Source of the DNA: Oleispira antarctica RB-8
GTDB taxonomy: Bacteria > Pseudomonadota > Gammaproteobacteria > Pseudomonadales > Oceanobacteraceae
DNA: 64,000 nucleotides
Direction: 5' to 3'
NCBI GenBank assembly: GCA_000967895.1
Contig: FO203512.1
Coordinates: 1,697,350 to 1,761,349, forward strand
Below the pieces are notes generated by a model. The model had not been told where the DNA came from and searched no databases. It worked only from the letters and a program-made list of their open reading frames with translations. This document shows positions 8,655-18,256 of this stretch, one piece after another. Position 1 is the stretch's first letter. Each line of letters begins with the position of its first letter. The position numbers and the translations under genes were made by a program.

Positions 8655-8901
8655 ATACCGACTTCAAATCATCAAGTTGAACAAATTGGCTAGGCTGTGC
8701 CTGACAGGTAAGTTGTAAGCCTGCAAATTGTAGATATTTGTTGAGAGTTGATATTGCTCCAACAAAACTCCCACTTTCAATTTTAGAAACATCTTGGCGA
8801 AGAATCGATGCCTTGGTAGCTGCTTGTTGCTGGGTTAGACCGCGTCGCTTACGGATTTCTTTAAGCTTTAGCCCTATATCGACCAGTGCTGAATCTTTCA
8901 T
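8641..8901 (-). CDS. hipB: HipB-like HTH antitoxin/repressor
   Basis: 86 residues from ATG 8901 (an in-frame ATG at 8913 lies inside the operator and is less likely). Residues 8-65 form an XRE-type helix-turn-helix (GLKLKEIRKRRGLTQQQAA, then SKIESG), with a C-terminal tail ending in the acidic DDE expected to contact HipA. It should neutralise HipA and repress the operon. Its promoter region contains an inverted repeat over the -10 and a second copy of the half site upstream of the -35. Confidence 0.9.
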   Translation of the reverse strand: MKDSALVDIGLKLKEIRKRRGLTQQQAATKASILRQDVSKIESGSFVGAISTLNKYLQFAGLQLTCQAQPSQFVQLDDLKSVFDDE

Positions 8902-8911
8902 TATGAATACC

Positions 8912-8935
8912 AAATGTCGTACTATTACGACATTT
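8912..8935. promoter_or_regulatory. Operator O1 of hipBA (inverted repeat)
   Basis: Perfect 10-bp arms, aaatgtcgta and tacgacattt, around a 4-bp centre. With one unpaired base the symmetry extends further out to taccaa...ttggta. It overlaps the -10 of the hipB promoter, as expected for an autorepressor site. Confidence 0.8.
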
Positions 8936-8960
8936 TGGTATTGGAAGCTGATTTTGTCAA
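8932..8960 (-). promoter_or_regulatory. Sigma70 promoter of hipBA-transglutaminase operon
   Basis: On the minus strand a consensus -35 TTGACA (8960-8955) is followed after exactly 17 bp by CAAAAT (8937-8932, four of six to consensus). The hipB start is about 31 bp further on. Operator copies sit on both sides. Confidence 0.65.
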
Positions 8961-8974
8961 ACTATTACGACATT
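8961..8974. promoter_or_regulatory. Operator O2 half site of hipBA
   Basis: The 14 bases actattacgacatt repeat those at 8921-8934 exactly, 40 bp apart, directly upstream of the -35. A loose partner (tgtc at 8955) gives partial dyad symmetry. Probably a second, weaker HipB site; it overlaps the SDR stop codon region. Confidence 0.6.
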
Positions 8975-9917
8975 AAGCACACTCAGTCGCATTTTCTTTC
9001 GTGGCTTCAGCTGTCGAACTTTTAAGCCCTTTCATCCACTCCTCACTCACTTCCCATAGTTTTCTTGCAGTCTCAGGGTTATTTGCTTCTTTAGTGCTGC
9101 GCACAGGCTTGCAATGAGAGAAGTACCTCCCTGCTAGCTCGTCTGTTTTTTCATGGCTCGCACAATACACTGTGGTTGCTGCGCCTTGGTTTGGATTTTT
9201 AGTTAACGGGCTTACGAGTTTAAAGAGCAAAGACAAGAATCCTGAGTCGCGTCCAAAGCTGGTGGTGATCAATGCGCCTGGATGCAGCGAGCAGGCGGTG
9301 AGGCCTTTATCTTGGTAGCGACGTTGCAGTTCGTTAGCAAAAAGTGCGTTGCATAATTTGGCTTGGCCATAAGCCATGAATGGAAAGAAGGTATCGGTTT
9401 TCTTTAGCGGAAATTTATTGAAATTCAGTTTTGCGGGCATTCTGTGAGATTCGCTAGAAACCATGATCACTCGCGGGGCTTTTGTTTTTAACAGTTGAGG
9501 CAGTAAAAGTTGAGTGAGTAAAAAATGGCCGAAGTGGCATACGCCTACGGTCATTTCTAAACCTTCTTTTGTCTCTTGGTAGCTTGTGGGTACTAAACCT
9601 GCGTTGCAGATGAGTGTATCGATGGTTTCGTCTTTTACGGCTTCGGCAAAATGTTTAATGCTTTCAACAGATGCGAGGTCGAGTGGAAAAAAAGCCAGTT
9701 CGCTTTTAGGGTGTAGCGCTTTGCAGCGGCGCAAAGCCTCTTCGCCTTTTTCTGTATTGCGGCAGGCAAAAATAATTTTAGCCCCTGCGCCCGCTAATGC
9801 TTGTGCGGCTTCAAAACCAATACCGCAGTTTGAACCGGTAATGACAACCGTTCTTCCTGTTAGGTCTTTGTTTTGTAGAACATCGCTTGTACTGCTGCGT
9901 GCGCCGAGCTTTTTCAT
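8973..9917 (-). CDS. Short-chain dehydrogenase/reductase (retinol dehydrogenase-like)
   Basis: 314 residues with a classical SDR fold. The cofactor motif TGSNCGIG is at 27-34 (nucleotide binding; the later ACRN suggests NADP), CNAG at 104-107, the catalytic Ser in VSSESHR near 154, and Tyr183-X3-Lys187 in YGQAK. It resembles the WWOX/retinol-dehydrogenase branch of bacterial SDRs; the substrate is unknown, plausibly a lipid alcohol or aldehyde. Start ATG 9917 has AAGG nine bases upstream. It precedes hipB on the same strand, but hipB has its own promoter. Confidence 0.85.
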   Translation of the reverse strand: MKKLGARSSTSDVLQNKDLTGRTVVITGSNCGIGFEAAQALAGAGAKIIFACRNTEKGEEALRRCKALHPKSELAFFPLDLASVESIKHFAEAVKDETIDTLICNAGLVPTSYQETKEGLEMTVGVCHFGHFLLTQLLLPQLLKTKAPRVIMVSSESHRMPAKLNFNKFPLKKTDTFFPFMAYGQAKLCNALFANELQRRYQDKGLTACSLHPGALITTSFGRDSGFLSLLFKLVSPLTKNPNQGAATTVYCASHEKTDELAGRYFSHCKPVRSTKEANNPETARKLWEVSEEWMKGLKSSTAEATKENATECA

Positions 9918-9987
9918 TTATTCATGCCTTTATAGCTTCGCTAATCTGATCTTATTTTTTATGTTTACAGAGGGTATCTGTGAGCAA

Positions 9988-11463
9988 TTATGCTAAAGAT
10001 TTCTTCGTTGTTTTTTTAGTTTTCTTATTCGCGGCCATTTCGTGGATGTGTTTCCACGCTTTCGCTTCTTCAAGCTCAAAGGCGAGTTCAAGCAATGTTT
10101 TATCTTCGCCATAACCTGCTGAAAACTGCATGCCAATTGGCAAGCCGTTGTCGCTGGTGCCCATGGGTAAGGAGATGGCGGGTTCGCCAGTAATATTTTG
10201 CAGGGCAGCAAATGGGGCAAACTCCATCATATTTTTAACCATGGCACTGGCAGGTAAGGCTTGGTTAAGCATGTAGTTGTTTTTAGGCGCCGACGATGAC
10301 AGTGTTGGGCATAACAGTACATCGTAATGCTTGTGCAATTCTTGGGTGATATTGATGGTGTTTTTTAAACGTCTAATGACAAAGGGAAGTTTTCCTATAT
10401 TGCCAATAAAACTATTGCTTAGGTGTGCACACAGTTTTTCTACTTTGCTGCTATCAAAACCTGGCCCGATTACAAATTTTCCAAAGCGGTGCATTGAGAA
10501 AAATAAGAAGGAATAGTAGGTGAGAAAATCATCGGCAATTTGATCTGCAAACGGAAAGGCAACTTCTTCGACACTGTGGCCTAAACTCTCACATAATAAG
10601 CCTGTTTCATTCAACGTACGTTGCACATCAGGCTGAACATTTATGCCTTTTAACGCGCCGGTAACTAAGCCAATGCGTAATCGTTTTTTACCCGGTGCTT
10701 GAATGTGGCCTAATGATACTAATTTGGTATTGCGAAAATGCTTTTCTGCTTCTGCCATAAAGAGTGCGGTATCTCTTACGCTGCGCGTGATAACTCCTTC
10801 GTGGCCAACATTAATGGGCAGAGCTTCGGTGCCGTGCATATTTACTAAACGGTTTCGCGTTGGTTTTAAACCGACCAAACCACAAGCGGCAGCAGGAATT
10901 CGTATTGAGCCGCCACCGTCGTTACCGTGAGCAATTGGTACGGCACCTGATGCAACTAATGCTGCTGCACCACCGGATGAGCCGCCGCTTGAGTGGTTCG
11001 TATTCCATGGATTGCAGGTTGCACCTTGGGCGAGGGATTCTGTTGTGGGTGGTATACCAAATTCAGGCAGGGTGCTTTTGCCTAGAATAGTTAAACCCGT
11101 CGATAACATTTGATCAGTGAATTCGCCATTTCGTTTGGCGGGTCTATTAAGTACAGCGCGACTGCCAAATAACGTAGGCAGTCCTTTTACGTCTGTATTG
11201 TCTTTTACAAAAGTAGGAACGCCTTCAAAAGCAGCTGTACTTCCACTTTTAAGGGTGGCGTTTTTAGTATTTTGACGTGCTAGGTCGAAACAATCGGTAA
11301 CGATGGCGTTTAGTTTGGGGTTGATCTGCTCGGCGCGAGCAATCGCCGCGTCTGTTACTTCAGCGATACTGACTTCTTTATTTGCAATTCTTTTGGCGAG
11401 TCCGGAGGCGTCGCAATCGCCCATTGCATCATTGGTCATGCTGTTAACGGTAAAGTCTGTCAT
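9988..11463 (-). CDS. Amidase signature family hydrolase
   Basis: 491 residues, normal for the family. The Ser-cisSer-Lys triad is readable: Lys87 in FVKDNT, cis-Ser162 in GGSSGG and nucleophile Ser186 in DGGGSIRIPAA. It hydrolyses amides, or could be a GatA relative, but no gatB/gatC is nearby, so a stand-alone amidase is more likely. A Lys/Thr-rich tail ends the protein. ATG 11463 has AGAGG about nine bases upstream. It sits 70 bp before the SDR on the same strand and the two may be co-transcribed. Confidence 0.88.
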   Translation of the reverse strand: MTDFTVNSMTNDAMGDCDASGLAKRIANKEVSIAEVTDAAIARAEQINPKLNAIVTDCFDLARQNTKNATLKSGSTAAFEGVPTFVKDNTDVKGLPTLFGSRAVLNRPAKRNGEFTDQMLSTGLTILGKSTLPEFGIPPTTESLAQGATCNPWNTNHSSGGSSGGAAALVASGAVPIAHGNDGGGSIRIPAAACGLVGLKPTRNRLVNMHGTEALPINVGHEGVITRSVRDTALFMAEAEKHFRNTKLVSLGHIQAPGKKRLRIGLVTGALKGINVQPDVQRTLNETGLLCESLGHSVEEVAFPFADQIADDFLTYYSFLFFSMHRFGKFVIGPGFDSSKVEKLCAHLSNSFIGNIGKLPFVIRRLKNTINITQELHKHYDVLLCPTLSSSAPKNNYMLNQALPASAMVKNMMEFAPFAALQNITGEPAISLPMGTSDNGLPIGMQFSAGYGEDKTLLELAFELEEAKAWKHIHEMAANKKTKKTTKKSLA

Positions 11464-11866
11464 GGTGAGTGCCTCTGTTTTGCATGGTAGCGTTAGATCG
11501 AGAAGTGTATTTATTGTTGTTTTTATTCTTGTATTAATAGCTATAACTTATGGGGAGTTATTCGGATAAGCAAGGTATGGGTGGGGTGATTTGACGCCAA
11601 TAATTCAGCGGTTAATTCAACGGTGCGTTGCTTGTCATGGTAGTCGCTTTTGGGTTGACGTGACCGGTATTGTTCATGATGATAATCGATGAGGAATCGG
11701 ATGTTTTTTCTGTTTTTATGATAAAAATTACTTATTCCATTCACCATATAAGACTTTGGATTGTCAAAACAAGCCAAAGCAGGCATAATTTGCGCCCTAA
11801 TTTTGATAGTGGGGGTTAGCTGTATATGCCCTCATTGAAATGCATTGTAAAAACGGAAGTAGACCC
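11464..11866. other. Divergent intergenic region amidase/gap
   Basis: Holds the gap promoter at 11761-11789. An 81-codon minus-strand frame (11541-11786) has no recognisable sequence or ribosome site and is not called. Confidence 0.4.
11761..11789 (+). promoter_or_regulatory. Sigma70 promoter of gap
   Basis: TTGTCA (11761-11766) and CATAAT (11784-11789) are separated by exactly 17 bp; each matches five of six consensus bases. The gap start codon lies 77 bp downstream. Confidence 0.6.
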
Positions 11867-13318
11867 ATGAGCCAAGATATGACTGATGCCTGCATGCAGG
11901 ACTGGACAGACCGCGAATCAATCGCTGAAGCGATGATCCCGATGGTTGGTGCTTTGTACCGTAAGAAGAACATCGTTACTTCTGTATACGGTCGCCCAAT
12001 TATTAATCGTTCTGTGATTGATCTATTAAAAGCACACCGTTTTGTTCGTCACATGGAAGATCAAGAGCTTTCTGTGCTAGATACCTTCCCAATCGTTAAT
12101 GCGATGATGTCGATGGATTTAGATCGTGCTCACATTGATGTGGGCAAGCTTGCAGTTAAATTCCGCAACGAAGCGAATGGTCGTGATCTTGAGACTTTCT
12201 TGAACGAAGAGCTTACGGACGTTATTGGTCAAAGTAGCTTGGCGACTAAAGAGAACCGCGATGTGGTTCTTTATGGTTTCGGTCGTATTGGTCGTTTGTT
12301 AGCACGCATCATGATTGAAAAGTCGGGTGGTGGTAACGGTTTACGCTTACGTGCAATCGTTGTGCGTAAAGGTAAGGGTAAAGATCTTGAGAAGCGTGCA
12401 AGTTTGTTGCGTCGTGACTCTATCCACGGTTCTTTCCGCGGTACTATCTCTATCGATGAAGAGAAGAATGCCATTATTGCTAATGGTAACTACATTCAGA
12501 TCATCTATTCGAATGCGCCTGAAGAAGTTGATTACACTGAATTTGGTATCAATAACGCATTGGTGATCGATAATACCGGTATCTGGCGTGATCAGGCAGG
12601 TCTTGAGCGTCATCTACAAGCTAAGGGTGCAGCACGCGTATTGCTAACTGCTCCTGGTAAAGGCGATATCAAGAACATCGTTTATGGTATTAACGATGGC
12701 GATATTGAAGCGACTGATACTATTTTGTCAGCAGCATCTTGTACTACCAACGCAATTACGCCGGTATTGAAAGTAATCAACGATGAATATGGCATTGTTA
12801 ATGGCCACGTTGAGACAATTCACTCGTATACCAACGATCAGAATTTGATTGATAACTATCATGCGGGTGATCGTCGTGGTCGTGCTGCGGCATTGAACAT
12901 GGTTATTACTGAGACAGGGGCAGCTTCAGCCGTTGCTAAAGCGCTTCCTATAATGGAAGGTTTGCTAACGGGTAATGCGATCCGTGTTCCTACACCAAAC
13001 GTTTCTATGGCGATTTTGTCGTTGAATTTGAAGAAAGATATTACGACTGAGGGTGTTAATGACTATCTTCGCGAAATGTCTTTGCATTCTGAAGTTCAAA
13101 AGCAAATCGACTGGGTTAATTCTCCAGAAGTGGTATCAACTGATTTTGTGGGTAACTCTCACGCAGGTATTGTTGATGCACAAGCAACGATTACGGCTGA
13201 TAAGCGCGTTAACTTATACGTTTGGTATGATAACGAGTTCGGTTATAGCCGTCAGGTAGTTCGCATTGCTCAGCAGATGTGTGGTGTTTTTTACCCAACG
13301 TACCCAGCTGCTAAGTAA
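11867..13318 (+). CDS. gap: Glyceraldehyde-3-phosphate dehydrogenase, long form
   Basis: 483 residues from ATG 11867 (GGAAG upstream; a frame from 11840 adds nine residues but has a weaker site). The extra ~130-residue N-terminal domain, then the NAD-binding LYGFGRIGRLLARIM and catalytic Cys292 in AASCTTN, place it in the long GAPDH type found in Pseudomonas and other gammaproteobacteria. It interconverts glyceraldehyde-3-phosphate and 1,3-bisphosphoglycerate; the long form is often thought to serve gluconeogenesis. Its position directly before nqrA matches the Pseudomonas aeruginosa order. It has its own promoter and terminator, so it is a single-gene unit. Confidence 0.92.
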   Translation: MSQDMTDACMQDWTDRESIAEAMIPMVGALYRKKNIVTSVYGRPIINRSVIDLLKAHRFVRHMEDQELSVLDTFPIVNAMMSMDLDRAHIDVGKLAVKFRNEANGRDLETFLNEELTDVIGQSSLATKENRDVVLYGFGRIGRLLARIMIEKSGGGNGLRLRAIVVRKGKGKDLEKRASLLRRDSIHGSFRGTISIDEEKNAIIANGNYIQIIYSNAPEEVDYTEFGINNALVIDNTGIWRDQAGLERHLQAKGAARVLLTAPGKGDIKNIVYGINDGDIEATDTILSAASCTTNAITPVLKVINDEYGIVNGHVETIHSYTNDQNLIDNYHAGDRRGRAAALNMVITETGAASAVAKALPIMEGLLTGNAIRVPTPNVSMAILSLNLKKDITTEGVNDYLREMSLHSEVQKQIDWVNSPEVVSTDFVGNSHAGIVDAQATITADKRVNLYVWYDNEFGYSRQVVRIAQQMCGVFYPTYPAAK

Positions 13319-13640
13319 TGATTAAGCCGAATGGCTTTTGTTAGTTAGTTGCTAAGAAAGCCGTTGTTTTACCGCAACGGCTTTTTTTTGTCTAAGCTTT
13401 GTACAGTATGGGGCTTATAACGGCTGAAAAGTAATTTAACAAGAGTTTTAACGGCTTTTAAGTGGATAAATGGAATTGTCATCTTTATACTTAGCGCGAT
13501 TTTTTAACTAAATATAATAGGCCAAGTTTTTGTTTCGTAATAAAAATTTATTTCTAGTTGTTTTGGGTAAATCTGAAATAACTTAGAATAGTTTTTTATT
13601 TAAGCAAGAGGCGGCATATAACTGTGGTTAGGCAAGACGT
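13319..13640. other. gap-nqrA intergenic region
   Basis: Contains the gap terminator (13358-13389) and, further on, an AT-rich stretch that should hold the nqr promoter, which I cannot place reliably. No gene seen. Confidence 0.4.
13358..13389 (+). terminator. Rho-independent terminator of gap
   Basis: A 9-bp perfect stem (aagccgttg / caacggctt), an 8-base loop and a run of eight T. Confidence 0.92.
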
Positions 13641-14975
13641 ATGATCAATATTAAACAAGGTCTCGACTTACCCATCACTGGTACTCCCGAGCAATCGATT
13701 AGTCAGGCAAATGCAGTAACAGAAGTTGCTGTTGTGGGTCCTGATTATGTTGGCATGAAGCCAACGATGATTGTGAAAGAAGGTGATCGAGTCAAGAAAG
13801 GTCAGGTTCTTTTTACTGACAAGAAAACGGCTGGTGTCCAATATACTGCTCCTGCGAGCGGTGTAGTAAAGGCAATCAATCGTGGCGACCGACGCGTATT
13901 TCTTTCAGTGGTAGTAGCAGTTGAAGGTAATGAAGAAATTACTTTTCAAAGCTATGCAGCAGATAAGCTAAATGATGTGAGCCGTGAAGCGGTTCAACAG
14001 AATTTGGTTGATTCTGGTTTGTGGACAGCGTTACGTACACGCCCATATTCTAAAACACCTGCACTTGATACAGCTCCAGCCTCTATTTTTGTTACTGCGA
14101 TGGATACTCATCCATTGGCTGCAGATCCTCAGTTGGTGATTGCTGAGCAAGCAGAAGCTTTTAAAGCCGGTGTGCAAGTACTGAAGCGTTTGACCGATGG
14201 TCAAGTGTTTGTATGTAAAGCGCCTGGTGCGAATATCCCAACAGCGGGTATTGAAACAACTGAAGAATTCTCTGGTCCACATCCAGCGGGTTTGGCTGGA
14301 ACGCACATTCATAAACTGGATGCGGCGAGTGCAACTAAAACGGTTTGGAGCATTGGCTACCAAGACGTCATTGCTATTGGTCAATTGTTTACAACAGGCT
14401 CTTTAAATTCTGAGCGTGTTATCTCTTTAGGCGGCCCTCAGGTTCTTAAGCCTCGTTTATTGCGCACTTTATTAGGTGCTAATTTAGCTGAGCTGACTGC
14501 TGGCGAATTAGCCGAAGGCGAAAACCGACTGGTTTCTGGTTCGGTATTCGGTGGTCGTACTGCCGTTGAAGCTCTAGGGTTCTTAGGTCGTTTTCATAAT
14601 CAGATTTCTGTATTAGAAGAAGGTCGTGATCGTCCGCTTCTACATTATCTACGTCCTGGTTTTGAGCGTTTTTCGGTTATGCCGATTTACATCTCTCGCT
14701 TCTTAAACAAAACGTTTAATTTCACCACCTCTACTAATGGTAGTGAGCGCGCAATGGTTCCAATTGGAACGTATGAGCGTGTTATGCCATTAGATATCTT
14801 ACCAACGCAATTGCTTCGTGCATTGATTGTTGAAGATATGGAAGTGGCTGTGAACTTAGGCGCTTTAGAGTTAGATGAAGAAGATTTGGCGTTATGTAGT
14901 TATACCTGCCCAGGCAAGTATGAGTTCGGTCCAATCTTGCGTACTAACTTAACTCGCATCGAACAGGAGGGCTGA
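13641..14975 (+). CDS. nqrA: Na+-translocating NADH:quinone reductase subunit A
   Basis: 444 residues, normal length. N-terminal [18 protein letters not shown] and the following barrel-sandwich-like region ([13 protein letters not shown]) are characteristic of NqrA; the GTHIHKLD and YQDVIAIG segments also match the family. NqrA is the peripheral cytoplasmic subunit of the Na+-NQR complex, linked to quinone binding at the membrane. It is first in a six-gene operon; nqrB follows after three bases. Confidence 0.96.
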   Translation: MINIKQGLDLPITGTPEQSISQANAVTEVAVVGPDYVGMKPTMIVKEGDRVKKGQVLFTDKKTAGVQYTAPASGVVKAINRGDRRVFLSVVVAVEGNEEITFQSYAADKLNDVSREAVQQNLVDSGLWTALRTRPYSKTPALDTAPASIFVTAMDTHPLAADPQLVIAEQAEAFKAGVQVLKRLTDGQVFVCKAPGANIPTAGIETTEEFSGPHPAGLAGTHIHKLDAASATKTVWSIGYQDVIAIGQLFTTGSLNSERVISLGGPQVLKPRLLRTLLGANLAELTAGELAEGENRLVSGSVFGGRTAVEALGFLGRFHNQISVLEEGRDRPLLHYLRPGFERFSVMPIYISRFLNKTFNFTTSTNGSERAMVPIGTYERVMPLDILPTQLLRALIVEDMEVAVNLGALELDEEDLALCSYTCPGKYEFGPILRTNLTRIEQEG

Positions 14976-14978
14976 TAA

Positions 14979-16181
14979 ATGGGTCTACGTTCACTATTAG
15001 ATAGCGCAGCGCCTCACTTCGAGAAGGGTGGTCGCTTTGAAAAAATGTATCCGCTTTACGAAGCGTTGGATACTGGCTTATATTCTCCGCCAAATGTAAC
15101 CAATAATACGGCTCACGTTCGTGACGGTATCGATTTGAAACGCATTATGATCACAGTTTGGGTATGTACTTTCCCAGCTATGTTCTTTGGTATGTACAAT
15201 ATTGGTCTGCAGGCCAATCTGGCGATTGCGGGTGACGCTACTTTAATTGAAGGCTGGCGTGAAATGCTGGTTCAGTTATTAGGTGGCGGCCATGACGCTG
15301 GTAGTATCTGGGACAATATAGTCTTTGGTGCTGCTTACTTCCTCCCTGTTTACGCTGTAGTCTTTATCGTTGGTGGTTTCTGGGAAGTACTTTTTGCTAC
15401 AGTACGTGGCCATGAAGTTAACGAAGGTTTCTTCGTAACGTCTGTGTTATTTGCTTTGATTCTTCCCCCATCTATTCCTTTATGGCAGGTCGCTTTAGGT
15501 ATTACCTTCGGTGTTGTTGTGGGTAAAGAGATCTTTGGTGGTACGGGTAAAAACTTCTTAAACCCAGCCCTTACCGGTCGTGCTTTCTTATTCTTTGCTT
15601 ATCCAGCACAAATGTCAGGTAATGCCGTGTGGACTGCCGCTGATGGTGTATCGGGTGCAACACCTTTAGGTCTTGCTAACGAAGGTGGTATTCAAGGTAT
15701 TCTTGATTCAGGAATTTCTTGGATGGATGCGTTCATTGGTACTATTCAAGGTTCAATGGGTGAAACGTCAACGCTTGCTATCTTGATTGGTGGTCTTGTA
15801 TTACTGACAATGAAGATTGCTTCTTGGCGTATTGTTGCCGGTGTTATGATCGGTATGGTTTCAACCTCTTTGTTGTTCAACGCAATTGGTTCTGATACCA
15901 ACCCAATGTTTGCAGTCGACTGGACTTGGCATTTGGTGATGGGTGGTTTTGCCTTTGGTATGATCTTTATGGCAACCGATCCTGTATCTGCTTCTATGAC
16001 TCACTTTGGTAAGTACTTCTTTGGTGCTTTGATTGGTTTCATGGTGGTAATGATTCGTGTGATCAATCCAGCCTTCCCTGAAGGTATGATGTTGGCGATC
16101 TTGTTTGCTAACTTATTCGCACCGCTAATCGACCATTTTGTCGTGCAAGCTAATATTAAACGGAGAATGTCTCGTGGCTAG
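14979..16181 (+). CDS. nqrB: Na+-NQR subunit B
   Basis: 400 residues with about ten membrane helices. The motif SGATPLG contains Thr228, the expected attachment residue for covalent FMN. Conserved stretches include [20 protein letters not shown] and [11 protein letters not shown]. NqrB takes part in Na+ translocation and ubiquinone reduction. GGAGG upstream overlaps the end of nqrA. Confidence 0.96.
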   Translation: MGLRSLLDSAAPHFEKGGRFEKMYPLYEALDTGLYSPPNVTNNTAHVRDGIDLKRIMITVWVCTFPAMFFGMYNIGLQANLAIAGDATLIEGWREMLVQLLGGGHDAGSIWDNIVFGAAYFLPVYAVVFIVGGFWEVLFATVRGHEVNEGFFVTSVLFALILPPSIPLWQVALGITFGVVVGKEIFGGTGKNFLNPALTGRAFLFFAYPAQMSGNAVWTAADGVSGATPLGLANEGGIQGILDSGISWMDAFIGTIQGSMGETSTLAILIGGLVLLTMKIASWRIVAGVMIGMVSTSLLFNAIGSDTNPMFAVDWTWHLVMGGFAFGMIFMATDPVSASMTHFGKYFFGALIGFMVVMIRVINPAFPEGMMLAILFANLFAPLIDHFVVQANIKRRMSRG

Positions 16182-16971
16182 TAATAACGATTCAATTCAA
16201 AAAACATTATTGGTTGCCATTTTATTGTGCTTGGTTTGTTCCATTATTGTTGCGGGAGCGGCGGTTTCTTTGAAACCTTTGCAAATCGCTAACAAGCAAT
16301 TGGATAAAAACAAGAACATCTTGGCAGCTGCTGGCCTTCTCGTTGAAGGTGAATCTATTGAAGAGCAATTCAAGCAGATAACGACGCGTATTGTTAACTT
16401 GGAAACAAGTGCTTATGCAACGGATGCTGAGTTGGCTGAAATTACAGCAGCGGGTTTTAATCCTGATGCGTTTGATCAGAAAAAATCTTCTAAAGACCCT
16501 GAACTTTCTTCCAAACTTGATGCTGATAAAGATATTGCCAGTATCAAGCGTTTAGAAAAATTTGCCGCGATCTACACTATCGAAAAAGATGGCAACATTG
16601 AAACGATGGTTTTACCTATTCATGGTTATGGATTATGGTCTACCTTGTATGGTTTTATTGCTCTTGAAGGCGATTTAGAAACTATTGTAGGTCTTGGCTT
16701 CTACTCTCACGGTGAAACACCCGGTTTGGGTGGCGAGGTGGATAATCCATCTTGGAAAGCTCAGTGGGTAGGTAAAAAATTGTATGATTCACAAGGTGAG
16801 TTAGCCATTCAGGTTGTTAAGGGCAAAGCTGCTCCTGGTGATGTGAATAGCGTTGATGGCTTATCCGGTGCAACGTTGACCAGTCGTGGTGTTTCTAACC
16901 TAGTAAACTTTTGGTTAGGTGATGATGCGTTTGGTACTTTCTTGTCGACGGCTAAAGCGGGAGGTGCTTAA
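16174..16971 (+). CDS. nqrC: Na+-NQR subunit C
   Basis: 265 residues from GTG 16174, which overlaps the nqrB stop by eight bases and follows GGAG at 16162. The longer frame from 16138 would start inside nqrB and is rejected. One N-terminal membrane helix ([20 protein letters not shown]) is followed by a periplasmic FMN-binding domain. SGATLT near the C-terminus holds Thr234, the covalent FMN site that needs the flavin transferase ApbE; no apbE is in this window. Confidence 0.95.
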   Translation: MASNNDSIQKTLLVAILLCLVCSIIVAGAAVSLKPLQIANKQLDKNKNILAAAGLLVEGESIEEQFKQITTRIVNLETSAYATDAELAEITAAGFNPDAFDQKKSSKDPELSSKLDADKDIASIKRLEKFAAIYTIEKDGNIETMVLPIHGYGLWSTLYGFIALEGDLETIVGLGFYSHGETPGLGGEVDNPSWKAQWVGKKLYDSQGELAIQVVKGKAAPGDVNSVDGLSGATLTSRGVSNLVNFWLGDDAFGTFLSTAKAGGA

Positions 16972-17630
16972 TGTCTCTTAAATCTGTCATTACTGAACCG
17001 GTTTTTTCTCAAAATCCGATTGCAGTACAAATCTTAGGTGTGTGTTCGGCATTGGCTGTGACCACCAGTTTGCAAGTGACGATGGTGATGTGTCTTGCAT
17101 TAACCGCCGTTACAGCGTGTTCTAACTTTGGTATTGCGTTAATTCGTAATCACATTCCAAACAGCATTCGAATCATCGTACAGATGATTATTATTGCTTC
17201 TTTGGTAATCGTAGTTGACCAAATTCTAAAAGCGTATGCTTATGAAATCAGTAAGCAATTATCAGTGTTCGTGGGATTGATCATTACTAACTGTATCGTT
17301 ATGGGACGCGCAGAAGCGTATGCCATGAAGAACGGTCCTGTGATGAGCTTCTTCGATGGTATCGGTAACGGTCTTGGTTATTCAGTGGTATTGATCGTTG
17401 TTGCGACGGTTCGTGAGCTGTTTGGTGCAGGCAACTTGTTTGGCTTTGAAATATTACCATTGATCACTAATGGTGGTTGGTATCAGTCAAACGGTCTGTT
17501 GTTATTGCCACCCAGTGCTTTCTTCATTATTGGTTTGTTCATCTGGGCACTGCGTACCTGGAAAACTGAGCAAGTTGAAAAGCCAGATTTCAAAATCTTG
17601 CCTAACACTGTTAACTCGGAGCAGCACTAA
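16971..17630 (+). CDS. nqrD: Na+-NQR subunit D
   Basis: 219 residues, six predicted helices. The NqrD family sequences ([33 protein letters not shown]) are clear. With NqrE it forms the inverted pair that holds an intramembrane iron site. ATG shares a base with the nqrC stop (TAATG) and has GGAGG seven bases upstream. Confidence 0.96.
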   Translation: MSLKSVITEPVFSQNPIAVQILGVCSALAVTTSLQVTMVMCLALTAVTACSNFGIALIRNHIPNSIRIIVQMIIIASLVIVVDQILKAYAYEISKQLSVFVGLIITNCIVMGRAEAYAMKNGPVMSFFDGIGNGLGYSVVLIVVATVRELFGAGNLFGFEILPLITNGGWYQSNGLLLLPPSAFFIIGLFIWALRTWKTEQVEKPDFKILPNTVNSEQH

Positions 17631-18244
17631 TGGAACATTATATTAGTTTGTTCATTAAAGCCGTATTCGTAGAAAATATGGCGTTAGCGTTTTTCTTAGG
17701 TATGTGTACCTTCTTGGCCATATCTAAAAAAATTCAAACCGCAATTGGCCTTGGTATTGCCGTTATTGTTGTATTGGCGATTACTGTGCCAATCAATAAC
17801 TTGATTTATACCTATGTTTTAAAAGAAGGTGCTTGGGCTTGGATGGGTGCTGAATATGCATCGGTTGATCTAAGTTTCTTAGGACTATTAACCTACATTG
17901 GTGTTATTGCCGCGATCGTTCAAATCTTAGAAATGTTCTTAGATAAGTACGTTCCTGCTTTATATAGCGCGCTAGGTGTATTCCTTCCTTTGATTACAGT
18001 GAACTGCGCCATCATGGGTGCGTCTTTGTTCATGGTAGAGCGAGATTACAACTTCGCTGAATCAACCGTTTACGGTATTGGTGCAGGTGTTGGTTGGGCA
18101 TTAGCGATCACTGCATTGGCAGGGATTCGTGAAAAAATGAAATACAGCGACGTTCCAGCAGGACTTCAAGGCTTGGGCATTACCTTCTTTACCGTTGGTT
18201 TAATGTCTCTTGGCTTTATGTCGTTCTCTGGCGTTTCGCTATAA
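17630..18244 (+). CDS. nqrE: Na+-NQR subunit E
   Basis: 204 residues, all membrane, with NqrE hallmarks ([30 protein letters not shown] in outline; [13 protein letters not shown]). The conserved cysteines for the membrane iron centre, one in MCTF and one in VNCAIMG, are present. Start overlaps the nqrD stop by one base (TAATG). Confidence 0.96.
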   Translation: MEHYISLFIKAVFVENMALAFFLGMCTFLAISKKIQTAIGLGIAVIVVLAITVPINNLIYTYVLKEGAWAWMGAEYASVDLSFLGLLTYIGVIAAIVQILEMFLDKYVPALYSALGVFLPLITVNCAIMGASLFMVERDYNFAESTVYGIGAGVGWALAITALAGIREKMKYSDVPAGLQGLGITFFTVGLMSLGFMSFSGVSL

Positions 18245-18256
18245 GGAGTAGATATA

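Noticed and set aside
11541-11786. 81-codon minus-strand frame between amidase and gap
   Set aside because: No ribosome site, no recognisable sequence, and it overlaps the gap promoter; most likely chance.
16138-16173. Longer nqrC start inside nqrB
   Set aside because: GTG 16174 has a good ribosome site and the standard NqrC N-terminus.
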